In this document: positions 41,347 through 49,134 of the stretch, piece after piece | Position numbering within the stretch: position 1 is the stretch's first letter | Layout: every line of letters begins with the position of its first letter | Source of the DNA: Actinomadura sp. KC216 | GTDB lineage: Bacteria > Actinomycetota > Actinomycetes > Streptosporangiales > Streptosporangiaceae | Length of the DNA stretch: 64,000 nucleotides | Direction: 5' to 3' | Assembly (NCBI RefSeq): GCF_004348535.1 | Contig: NZ_SMJX01000004.1 | Coordinates: 1-64,000, forward strand | Notes under the pieces: generated by a model | Told to the model about the DNA's origin: nothing | Database searches by the model: none | The model's input: the letters and a program-made list of their open reading frames with translations, nothing else | Position numbers and translations under genes: made by a program

Positions 41347-42024
41347 TCAACCGGCCGGCTGGGAGTCGGTGCCGGCGCGGAGCCTGGCGACCCGGGCCTC
41401 GCCCAGTGCGGCGATGGCCTCGGCGAGCAGCGTCATCTGGTCGGCGAGGCCGCGGTCGGGCTCGGCCTGCAGCGCGACGAAGGCGCCGTCGAATCCGGCG
41501 ATGCCGAAGTAGTCCAGCTCGTCGGCGACGGCCTGCGCGATCTCCGCGCCCTCGGGGGCGAAGGACGCCGCGATCATCGTGTTCATGTGCGCGCGGCCGT
41601 CCCGGCGCACCTGCTCGATCATGGCGTCCACCTCGGCCTCGGCGGCCTCGGCGCTCATGACGAGGAGCAGGTGCAGGCGCAGGAACTCCGGGCGGGCGAG
41701 GAAGACCTCGCCGGTGCGCTGGAGGTACCAGGTGAGCCGCTCGCGCGGGGTGGCCGCGTCCGGCCCGCCCGCCTGCGCCGCGCGCATCGCCGCGAAGAAG
41801 TCGTAGGCGCCGCGTGCCATGACCGCCGTGAGCAGCCCGGCCTTCGACTGGAAGTGGTGGTAGACCGCGCTCTTGGGCAGGCCGCTCTCCCGGCTCAGCA
41901 CCGCCAGCGAGGTGGCGGCGTAGCCGCGCTCCGCCATGATCCGGGAGGCGACGTCCAAGATCTCCTCCCGGGACCGATGGCCACGACGGTTCCCGCTCTT
42001 CTCTGCCTCCACGGGTTGAAGCAT
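41347..42024 (-). CDS. TetR-family regulator of the meta-cleavage operon
   Basis: 225 residues from ATG 42024. The HTH is at about residues 20-66 (EILDVASRIMAERGYAATSL, LSRESGLPKSAVYHHFQSKA); the ligand-binding part is helical. An upstream extension in the same frame exists but has no family features. The gene is divergent from the flavin hydroxylase operon and a near-perfect dyad overlaps that operon's -10 box, so it is most likely its repressor, with an aromatic substrate or ring-cleavage product as inducer. Confidence 0.87.
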   Translation of the reverse strand: MLQPVEAEKSGNRRGHRSREEILDVASRIMAERGYAATSLAVLSRESGLPKSAVYHHFQSKAGLLTAVMARGAYDFFAAMRAAQAGGPDAATPRERLTWYLQRTGEVFLARPEFLRLHLLLVMSAEAAEAEVDAMIEQVRRDGRAHMNTMIAASFAPEGAEIAQAVADELDYFGIAGFDGAFVALQAEPDRGLADQMTLLAEAIAALGEARVARLRAGTDSQPAG

Positions 42025-42117
42025 AGATGTCCCCGCCTTTACGCCTGCCACCTGCGGTTCTGCAGTGTGGAATTTCCTGGACCCGGCTCGGACGGTCATG
42101 TGAGGGTGGTCACGATC

Positions 42118-42138
42118 GTACCGACCGATCGGTACAAT
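42118..42138. promoter_or_regulatory. TetR operator dyad overlapping the meta-cleavage operon -10 box
   Basis: GTACCGACCGATCGGTAC (42118-42135) is symmetric at 14 of 18 positions (all but two base pairs). TACAAT at 42133-42138 is a good -10 hexamer, 33 bp before ATG 42171, so the dyad covers the -35/-10 spacer. No convincing -35 is present. Confidence 0.7.
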
Positions 42139-42170
42139 ACTGCGATCGGATTCGTTCTTCCGGAGCGCAC

Positions 42171-43790
42171 ATGACCCAGCATTTCGACGCCGACGTCGCG
42201 ATCGTCGGCTACGGCCCCACCGGCGTGACGGCCGCGCTCACGCTCGCCAAGCACGGCGTGTCGGCCCTCGCGTTCGAGCGGGACGCCGACATCTATCCCC
42301 GCGCCCGCGCCGTCACCGTCAACGACTGGACGATGCGGATCTTCCAGAGCCTCGGCATCGACGATCGGATCACCAAGGTGATCGAGCCGCAGCGGGCGCT
42401 GCGCTGGGTGACCTACGACGGCGCCGAGATCATGCGGGTTGAGCATCCGCCGTCGGCGCTGGGCCCCGGGCCCCGCTTCTACAACATCTACCAGCCGGTC
42501 ATGGAGGCCGAGCTCCGCGCCTGTGCCGAGGAGTGCGGCGAGCTGATCGGCGTCCGCTACGGCGTCGAGGTGACCGGGCTGGAGCAGGACGCCACCGGGG
42601 TCACGGTGACGGCGGCGGACCTCGCGACGGGGGAGACGCGGACGGCGCGCGTCCGGTACGTGATCGGCGCGGACGGCGGCGGCAGCGCCACCCGTGCCAT
42701 GATCGGCAGCCGGCTGCTCGGCGACACGATCGACGTGCAGTGGATCGTCATCGACTGCCGCGTCAAGCGCTGGTGGCCCGACCGCGACCTGCTCACGTTC
42801 TGGTCCGACAGGCAGCGTCCGGTGGTCGACATCGCGCTCTCCGCCGGGAACCACCGCTGGGAGATCCCGCTCAAGCCGCACGAGACCGAGGCCGACTTCG
42901 CGACCGAGGACGCCGTCTGGCCGCTGCTCGACGCCATGGGCGTCACCACCGACGACGTCTCGATCCACCAGTGGGCCTTCTACCGCCACCACACCCGGAT
43001 GGCCGACACCTGGCGCGCGGGCCGGATCTTCCTCGCCGGGGACGCCGCCCACCTCATGCCGCCGTGGGCCGGGGCCGGGATGCAGACCGGGATGCGCGAC
43101 GTCCACAACCTGGGCTGGAAGCTCGCCCGCGTCCTCAAGGGCGAACTCGACGAGCGCTGGCTCGACACCTACGAGGCCGAGCGCCGCCCCAACGCCGGGT
43201 TCTACACCGAGCTCGCCGTCCAGCTCGGCCGGGTCATCAAGCAGGAGGCCACCCCGGCGGAGATCGAGGAGATGAACCGGGTCCCGGAGGGCACGGTCAC
43301 GCCGTTCGAGCCGCCGCTGATCGCGCCGCCCGTCCTCGACGCGGGCTGGATCCGCGGCCCGCTCGGGGACGCCAGCATCGTCGGCCGCATGGTCCCGCAA
43401 CCCATCACAGGCGACACGGCGGGCCGGATGGCGCGCCTGGACGACCTGCTCGGCGACGGCTTCGTCCTGCTCGGCGCCGATGTCGACCCGTCCGCCCTGC
43501 TCACGCCCGCCGAGAAGGCGCAGTGGGACGAGCTCGGCGCCCGCTACGTCGCGATCCGGCCCAAGACGGCCTACACGCAAGGACCGGACGAGCTGGTCGA
43601 CCTTGACGAGGTCCTGCTCCCGTGGCTGGCCCGGTACGGGGTCCGCGCCATCGCGGTGCGCCCCGACCGGTTCGTCGCGGCCGCCGACGTCTCCGGCCTC
43701 GCCACCCCCGACCTGCCCGCGTCCGCCGTCGGCGCGGTGCCCGCCCAAAGCTTGGCCGCCACCCCGGCCGTTGAGAGGAGTGCCCGATGA
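42171..43790 (+). CDS. FAD-dependent aromatic hydroxylase, MhpA type
   Basis: 539 residues of the group A flavoprotein monooxygenases. FAD motif GYGPTG (residues 13-18), the DG motif VIGADGGGSATR and the GD motif FLAGDAAHLMPPWAGAGMQ are present; the C-terminal thioredoxin-like domain follows from about residue 430. Similar to 3-(3-hydroxyphenyl)propionate hydroxylase, it would ortho-hydroxylate a phenolic substrate to a catechol with NAD(P)H and O2. First gene of a three-gene TetR-controlled meta-cleavage operon; its stop overlaps the dioxygenase start. Confidence 0.87.
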   Translation: MTQHFDADVAIVGYGPTGVTAALTLAKHGVSALAFERDADIYPRARAVTVNDWTMRIFQSLGIDDRITKVIEPQRALRWVTYDGAEIMRVEHPPSALGPGPRFYNIYQPVMEAELRACAEECGELIGVRYGVEVTGLEQDATGVTVTAADLATGETRTARVRYVIGADGGGSATRAMIGSRLLGDTIDVQWIVIDCRVKRWWPDRDLLTFWSDRQRPVVDIALSAGNHRWEIPLKPHETEADFATEDAVWPLLDAMGVTTDDVSIHQWAFYRHHTRMADTWRAGRIFLAGDAAHLMPPWAGAGMQTGMRDVHNLGWKLARVLKGELDERWLDTYEAERRPNAGFYTELAVQLGRVIKQEATPAEIEEMNRVPEGTVTPFEPPLIAPPVLDAGWIRGPLGDASIVGRMVPQPITGDTAGRMARLDDLLGDGFVLLGADVDPSALLTPAEKAQWDELGARYVAIRPKTAYTQGPDELVDLDEVLLPWLARYGVRAIAVRPDRFVAAADVSGLATPDLPASAVGAVPAQSLAATPAVERSAR

Positions 43791-44710
43791 GTGGAGTCAA
43801 GGAACTGGCGTACGTCGTGTACGAGGTGAGCAGCCTCAGCGACTGGGAGCGCTTCGGTGTCGACCTGATGGGCATGCAGCTCGCGGACAAGACCGCCGAC
43901 AGCATCGCGCTCCGGACGGATGGGAAGGCGTACCGCTGGCTCGTCCGGCAGGGACCCGCCGACGACCTGGCGGCCAGCGGCTACGAGGTCGAGAGCGACG
44001 CCGCGCTGGACGAGATCGCCGGGCGGCTGAAGTCCGCCGGAGCCGAGGCCGCCGAGGGCGACGCCGCGCTCGCCGCGTCCCGCAAGGTCGACCGCATCCT
44101 CGTGACCGCCGACCCGATGGGCAACCGCATCGAGCTCGTCACCGGCTTCGCGGACGCCGACAGCCCGTTCCGCTCGGACGTCCTGCTGGGCGCGTTCGTC
44201 ACCGGCGCCGGAGGGGCGGGCCACCAGGTACTGCTCTCCAAGGGCGTCGCCCGCGAGACCTACCTGGAGTTCTACGAGGGGCTGCTCGGCTTCCGGATCT
44301 CCGACCTCATCGTCGAGGAGGTCGCGCCGGGCGTCGTCGCCGACCTGATCTTCCTGCGCTGCAACCCGCGCCACCACTCCGTCGCGTTCGGGGACATGCC
44401 GCACCCGAAGCGGACCCACCACTTCATGGTCGAGGTCACCGACGTCCGCGACGTCGGCACGGCCTACGACCGCTGCATGGACGCCGGGCAGCCGTTCGAG
44501 ATGACCCTCGGCATGCACCCGAACGACCACATGTTCAGCTTCTACGTCCAGACGCCGTCGGGCTTCAGCGTCGAGTACGGCTGGGGCGGCCTGCTCGTGG
44601 ACGACGACACGTGGGAGGTCAAGACGCTGGACCGCCTGCACAGCTGGGGCCACCGCCCGCCGGAGGTCGTCGCCGGACTGCTCGCCCAGGCGGGAAGGGC
44701 GGAGGGCTGA
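43787..44710 (+). CDS. Extradiol ring-cleavage dioxygenase (type I, VOC fold)
   Basis: 307 residues with two VOC halves; the C-terminal one carries the Fe(II) ligands H146 (GHQVLLS), H211/H212 (THHFMVE) and E263 (VEYGWGG), positions close to BphC. It performs meta-cleavage of the catechol formed by the hydroxylase. The N-terminal half is degenerate, as usual. ATG 43787 overlaps the hydroxylase stop, and the TGA overlaps the hydrolase ATG by one base. Confidence 0.9.
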   Translation: MSGVKELAYVVYEVSSLSDWERFGVDLMGMQLADKTADSIALRTDGKAYRWLVRQGPADDLAASGYEVESDAALDEIAGRLKSAGAEAAEGDAALAASRKVDRILVTADPMGNRIELVTGFADADSPFRSDVLLGAFVTGAGGAGHQVLLSKGVARETYLEFYEGLLGFRISDLIVEEVAPGVVADLIFLRCNPRHHSVAFGDMPHPKRTHHFMVEVTDVRDVGTAYDRCMDAGQPFEMTLGMHPNDHMFSFYVQTPSGFSVEYGWGGLLVDDDTWEVKTLDRLHSWGHRPPEVVAGLLAQAGRAEG

Positions 44711-45555
44711 TGGCGCTGACGCAGGCCGACGCGGCGCGCACCGTCCAGACCAAGGACTGGACGCTCCGCTACTACGAGGCGGGCGAGGGGCACCCGGTCG
44801 TGCTGCTGCACGGCAGCGGCCCCGGCGCGACGGGCTGGAGCAACTTCTCCGGCAACATCGAGGCGCTCGCCGAGCACTTCCACGTGTACGCGGTGGACAT
44901 GCCCGGCTGGGGCGGCTCCGACGCCACCACCGTCGACCGCCTCGACCACGTCGAGGCCGCGATCCAGTTCCTGGACGCCCTCGGCATCGAGAAGGCCGCG
45001 TTCGTCGGCAACTCGATGGGCGGGCAGACCTCGATGCGACTCGCCACCGAGCACCCGGACCGGATCACGCACCTGGTCACCATGGGCCCGCCGGTCGGGC
45101 GGCTGCCGTCCCTCTTCGCCGCGGGCGACGGCCCGTCCGAGGGCCTGAAGATCCTCATCGAGACCTACCGGGACCCGAGCCCCGAGAACATGCGCCACCT
45201 CGTCGAGATCATGTGCTTCGACAAGGCCCGGTTCGCCACCCCGGACCTGTGCAAGGCCCGGTCGGACGCGGCGCTCGCCCGTCCCGAACACCTGCGCAAC
45301 TACGTCGACGGGCTGCCGAAGGGCGCACCGCTCCCGATCTGGGTCAAGCCCGAACTGCTGCCGGACATCAAGGTCCCGACGCTGCTGATCCATGGCCGCG
45401 ACGACCGGGTCGTCCCGTTCGAGAGCTCGCTCTATCTGCTCGCCACCATCCCCGACAGCCGCCTGGTCCTCCTCAACCGCTGCGGCCACTGGGCGATGAT
45501 CGAGCACGCCGACGAGTTCAACCGCCTGGTCACGGACTTCGTCCGCAACACCTGA
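44710..45555 (+). CDS. Meta-cleavage product hydrolase (alpha/beta fold, MhpC/BphD type)
   Basis: 281 residues. Oxyanion-hole HGSGPGATGWSNF, nucleophile S102 in VGNSMGGQTS, the acid in HGRDDRVVPFE and the catalytic His in CGHWAMIEHADEFN make it a C-C bond hydrolase acting on the vinylogous 1,5-diketone produced by the dioxygenase, giving 2-hydroxypentadienoate plus a carboxylic acid. The later enzymes (hydratase, aldolase, acetaldehyde dehydrogenase) are not in this window. Confidence 0.9.
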   Translation: MALTQADAARTVQTKDWTLRYYEAGEGHPVVLLHGSGPGATGWSNFSGNIEALAEHFHVYAVDMPGWGGSDATTVDRLDHVEAAIQFLDALGIEKAAFVGNSMGGQTSMRLATEHPDRITHLVTMGPPVGRLPSLFAAGDGPSEGLKILIETYRDPSPENMRHLVEIMCFDKARFATPDLCKARSDAALARPEHLRNYVDGLPKGAPLPIWVKPELLPDIKVPTLLIHGRDDRVVPFESSLYLLATIPDSRLVLLNRCGHWAMIEHADEFNRLVTDFVRNT

Positions 45556-45639
45556 CCGCCGCTACGGTCGAGGGGTGACGACCGGCCACGAGCCCCTCGA
45601 CCGGCATCGCAGCGGCACGAGTGGTGCGGCGTCGCATTG

Positions 45640-45976
45640 GTGCACCGTCGTTCCGACCTCCCGGATCGACCATCGGGAAGCGTGTTCGGCCTCGGCGGCC
45701 GTTTCGTCACCGACATCGAGGGCTTCTACTGCGCCATCGGTGAGGCGATCAACGGTCCCGGCGGCTATTTCGGCTGGAATCTCGACGCTCTCGCCGACTG
45801 CCTGAGCGGCACCTGGGGGGCCCCGGCCTCCGTTCCGGCTGGTCTGGCACGACTCGGGAACGGCTCGTCGACACCTCGTCGCCGGTTACGACCGCCACAG
45901 GAAAGCACCAGCGGTCACGCTCGACTCCCTCCTCCAACTACTCGCCGAATACAACGTCGACGTCGATCTGCGCTGA
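45640..45976 (+). pseudogene. Frameshifted barstar-family ribonuclease inhibitor gene
   Basis: The N-terminal half is a clear barstar: FVTDIEGFYCAIGEAINGPG followed by GYFGWNLDALADCLSG. After TWG the frame becomes meaningless, but dropping one base from the G run at 45815-45820 gives RPPFRLVWHDSGTARRHL and continues to LLAEYNVDVDLR and a TGA at 45974-45976, the normal barstar end. So there is a +1 homopolymer insertion or error. The start is unclear: GTG 45640 or TTG 45637 in the barstar frame. No barnase-type ribonuclease is encoded nearby, making this an orphan inhibitor. Confidence 0.8.
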
Positions 45977-46008
45977 CATCCCGGGGTGGCGTTCGGGAGG
46001 ATGGCGGG

Positions 46009-46485
46009 ATGTATTGCTTGCAGGCGGTGATCGCCGGGGAGCCTGTGCTTCGGCGGGTGGCTGCGGGCGTGGTCGAGGCGCGCATCGTTTCTGTCGGGCA
46101 GGGGCTTTCGCTCTTGCCGATGACGGACGCGTTCTGCGACGCGGTCACCGTCGTCGGAGCGGCCGAACTTGATGGGTTCTGGAAGGCGCCTGCGGGGTTC
46201 GGGCGCCTGCTTGCGGAGTGCTCGGTGGCGGGGCCGGTGGCCTATGTCGAGGCCGAGTATTTCGGCGGGACGGGGAGCCAAGTCGCGCAGGTCTGGGATG
46301 GCGGAGGGATTGTCCTTGGTCCGGTGCGGGTGGACGAGGGGGAGCGGTGGTCGGAGGCCGGGAGTCCGATATCCCAGGCGCTGCGGCGGCTCGGTGCCGG
46401 CAGGGGCGAGCACTTCGACGAGTTCGACGCGGTCGGGCTCGGGCGGCATCGCGAGACGGGCGGCTGGCTGTCGGTCAGTGAGTGA
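46009..46485 (+). CDS. Conserved actinobacterial protein of unknown function
   Basis: 158 residues, function unknown, no membrane segment. It begins MYCLQAVIAGEPVLRRVAAG and has the blocks QGLSLLPMTDAFCDAV, LDGFWKAPAGFGRLLAEC and YVEAEYFGGTGSQVAQVWDGG, ending in GLGRHRETGGWLSVSE. I recall similar proteins in other actinomycetes. Encoded 32 bp after the barstar-like gene, so it could belong with it as an accessory or immunity-type protein; that is only positional. Its end overlaps the convergent lyase gene by 11 bp. Confidence 0.72.
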   Translation: MYCLQAVIAGEPVLRRVAAGVVEARIVSVGQGLSLLPMTDAFCDAVTVVGAAELDGFWKAPAGFGRLLAECSVAGPVAYVEAEYFGGTGSQVAQVWDGGGIVLGPVRVDEGERWSEAGSPISQALRRLGAGRGEHFDEFDAVGLGRHRETGGWLSVSE

Positions 46486-47743
46486 GGGCGGTTCTCGCTA
46501 TGGCGCGGATCTCGTCGTCGGTGAGGAGGCGTCCTAGCCGGGCTAGTTCTGCGTGGCATTTCTCCGTGATGGACGGGAGCAGGGGCGGGTCTACTTCGAT
46601 GCCCAGGCGATGCAGGGTGGCCGCGATGACGCGTGGGCCGCTCTGGGGTGTCACCGGGATTCGGCGCTCGTTGCCGAACAGGGATGGCTCCACGCAGTTG
46701 TGCATCAGCGGATCTACTTCGGATTCGAGGACGACCCAGTCGCCGCCGCCCCAGCAGAACGCGTCCGGGCCGGTGATGGGCTGGTTGGTCGCCGGTTCGC
46801 GGCCGGTCAGTTCCGCGGCCGTCCGCGACAGTTCTGTCAGTGTGGCGAGGTTGATGCGCGTGTTCACGCCGTAGAGCGCCTCGAAGGCGGCTGCGGTGGC
46901 GGCGAGGTCGGCGTTGCCCGGGCCGCCGCAATAGCCGTTCACCGATGATTCGACGACGGTCGCTCCGGCGCGTGCCGCGCTCACGGCGCAGGCGACGCCG
47001 AGGCCGAATGTGTTGTGCGGGTGGATACCGATTTCCAGGTCCGGTGCGGTTGACGCGGCCGCATGGACGAGGTGTCCGAATGCCTCCGGGCCGAGTGCGC
47101 CTGGCCCGTCGAAGAGGGTGATTTCGTCGGCGCCTGCGGCAGCCATGGCTTTTACGGTTTCGGTGAGTTCCTCTTCTGTCAGGTAGGACACCATTGTGGC
47201 GGCGACGGCGACGCGTAGGCCCTGTGTTCGGGCGTGGGCGACGATCTCGGACGCCTGGCCGACGACCTCCGCCCGGGACGCGGGGACGGATCCCCCGTAG
47301 ATCGCCGCCGCCGGGCCGAACGCGGGCACGGCCACCTGCACGCCGTCGAACCCCAGGTCGCGGGCGAGGTCGACGCCGTCCGCCGCGGACACGAACGGGC
47401 AGTACACGACGCAGCCCGGTTGTTCCTCCCTGACCAGCGCGAGGTCGTCCCGTACGGCCTCGTGCCCGGACCGGGCCGGGGCGGCGAGGACGATCTCCGG
47501 CACACCCGAGCGGGCGAGGAGCCGCAGGAACGCGGTCTTCGCCTCGCGGGTGGCCGTGACGCCGGGCAGCGACTCGATCGCCCGCATGGACGTGTCGCGC
47601 AGCCGGACCCGCTCGGGCATCACGCCGGTCACCGCGGTGTCGCGGTTCGCGGGGGCCACCGACCAGCGACCCGGTTCGTAGGCGCCGGGGGTTCTCGAAC
47701 GGTTGATGTCCGTGCGGAATCTTTCGAGTTGGCCTTCGTCCAC
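46475..47743 (-). CDS. DRE-TIM family lyase/synthase (HMG-CoA lyase or homocitrate-synthase-like)
   Basis: 422 residues from GTG 47743, 2 bp after the aminotransferase stop. The TIM-barrel core starts with RVRLRDTSMRAIESLP (D50 in place of the usual DG.Q context) and has the metal-binding HPHNTFGLGVACAVSA, then NGYCGGPGNADLAATAAAFE. The C-terminal part has a leucine-rich tail. It should make or break a C-C bond next to a carboxylate, a claisen or aldol lyase reaction, on a substrate generated by the operon. Last gene of the four-gene minus operon. The frame is open upstream, but that is antisense-free shadow of the aminotransferase. Confidence 0.82.
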   Translation of the reverse strand: MDEGQLERFRTDINRSRTPGAYEPGRWSVAPANRDTAVTGVMPERVRLRDTSMRAIESLPGVTATREAKTAFLRLLARSGVPEIVLAAPARSGHEAVRDDLALVREEQPGCVVYCPFVSAADGVDLARDLGFDGVQVAVPAFGPAAAIYGGSVPASRAEVVGQASEIVAHARTQGLRVAVAATMVSYLTEEELTETVKAMAAAGADEITLFDGPGALGPEAFGHLVHAAASTAPDLEIGIHPHNTFGLGVACAVSAARAGATVVESSVNGYCGGPGNADLAATAAAFEALYGVNTRINLATLTELSRTAAELTGREPATNQPITGPDAFCWGGGDWVVLESEVDPLMHNCVEPSLFGNERRIPVTPQSGPRVIAATLHRLGIEVDPPLLPSITEKCHAELARLGRLLTDDEIRAIARTALTH

Positions 47744-47745
47744 TG

Positions 47746-49134
47746 CTAGGGGCCCTTCTGGCCCGTGAGCGCGCCGATCGCATCGGCGAACAGCGCGCCG
47801 TGCAGTTCCACGTCGGACTCGGCCGTCATCGGCGACATCAGCGCCGCGCCGCTCATGGCGTTGAGGACGACGCCCCGGTTCGCCAGATACAGCCACAGCG
47901 CGGTGCGTGCCGTGGGACCGACGCGCGGGTAGAGCTGCCCGGCGTTGCGCGGCGGGGACGGGGTAAAGGCGTAGGAGACGCGGCCGCCGAGCCGTCCGAC
48001 GTGCCATGGCAGGCCGTGCTCGGCGATGATCGCCGCGACGTCGCGCTCGTAGCGTTCGGCCAGGCGGCTCATGTGGGCGTAGTTCTTGTCGGTCATGACC
48101 TCGGTGAGCACCGCGCGCATGGCGCGGACGGCCAGCGGCCCGCCCGCCATCGTGCTGCCGAGACCGCCGTCCCCGTGCGCGGTGTAGCGCTCCGCCGCGG
48201 CGGCCACCTCGTCCGACATCCCGTACAGGCCCGCTGGAATACCGCCCGCGATCGACTTGCCCAGCGTGATCAGGTCGGGCTCCAGGCCGAACTCCCGGGT
48301 GCAGCCGCCAGGACCGGCCGGGATCGTCTGCGTCTCGTCGATGATCAGCAGGGTGCCGGTGCGCCGGGTGAGGTCGCGCAGGGCGGCGTGGAAACCCGGC
48401 TCCGGCCGGATCACCGCGCCGCCGTTGGTCATCACCGGTTCGGCGAGCACGGCGGCGACGTCGCGCGGGGCGAGGGCGCGTTCGAGGGCGTCGAGGTCGT
48501 TGAACTCCACGACCTTGGTGGTCTGGCGGACGTCCACGCCGTTGGGGTCGACGCCGGGTTCCGGTACGACGCCGCCGTCCGCCGCCAGGACGACCCCGGC
48601 CTGCTCCAGCGAGCCGTGGTACGCACGGTGGAAGACGAGGATCTTCTGCCGTCCGGTGGTGACGCGGGCGAGCAGCAGGGCGAACCGGTTGGCGTCCGTC
48701 GCGGACACGGTGAACTGCCAGAACGGCAGGCCGAAGCGGCGCGCCAGCTCTTCGGTCACGGCGACGTGGTCCTCGCCCGACCAGAGGGTGACGCTTCCCT
48801 TGTCGAGCTGGTCCCGTATGGCCGCGACGACGGCGGGATGGTCGTGGCCCCAGAGCGCGGCCGTCGCGGCCAACCCGAAGTCGGCGTACTCGTGGCCGTC
48901 GGTGTCGTACAGGCGCGCGCCCACCGCCCGGTCCACCACTAGAGGTACGGGAGGCGGGAACTGGCTGATCCAGTGCTGCGGGGTGCCGTGCAGCTGGGAC
49001 CGGCGCGCCCGCTCGCGCAGCGCCGCCGCCCGTGGCCGCGCCTCGATCCACCTGGCGCGTTCGGCGTCCAGCAGAGCGGCGAGCCGGTCAGGGTCGATTC
49101 CCGGCGGCGCCGTGCTCGGTCGATCGCTCGTCAT
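47746..49134 (-). CDS. Class III PLP-dependent aminotransferase (GSA-mutase-like)
   Basis: 462 residues. The PLP lysine is K293 in LITLGKSIAGGIPAG, with LLIIDETQTIPAG holding the pyridine-N Asp, and VSATDANRFALLLAR replacing the usual GSEA phosphate-binding segment with SATDAN. Resembles glutamate-1-semialdehyde mutase-type enzymes; it may transaminate an omega-amine or 2-oxo acid. In this operon it may handle nitrogen released by the amidase-like DMFase homologue. The start overlaps the DMFase stop by 4 bases. Confidence 0.85.
   Translation of the reverse strand: MTSDRPSTAPPGIDPDRLAALLDAERARWIEARPRAAALRERARRSQLHGTPQHWISQFPPPVPLVVDRAVGARLYDTDGHEYADFGLAATAALWGHDHPAVVAAIRDQLDKGSVTLWSGEDHVAVTEELARRFGLPFWQFTVSATDANRFALLLARVTTGRQKILVFHRAYHGSLEQAGVVLAADGGVVPEPGVDPNGVDVRQTTKVVEFNDLDALERALAPRDVAAVLAEPVMTNGGAVIRPEPGFHAALRDLTRRTGTLLIIDETQTIPAGPGGCTREFGLEPDLITLGKSIAGGIPAGLYGMSDEVAAAAERYTAHGDGGLGSTMAGGPLAVRAMRAVLTEVMTDKNYAHMSRLAERYERDVAAIIAEHGLPWHVGRLGGRVSYAFTPSPPRNAGQLYPRVGPTARTALWLYLANRGVVLNAMSGAALMSPMTAESDVELHGALFADAIGALTGQKGP

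Noticed and set aside
47744-49051. Apparent 858-codon frame upstream of the DRE-TIM lyase
   Set aside because: The upstream part is an Arg/Gly/Pro-rich shadow of the aminotransferase gene in another frame; the lyase begins at GTG 47743.
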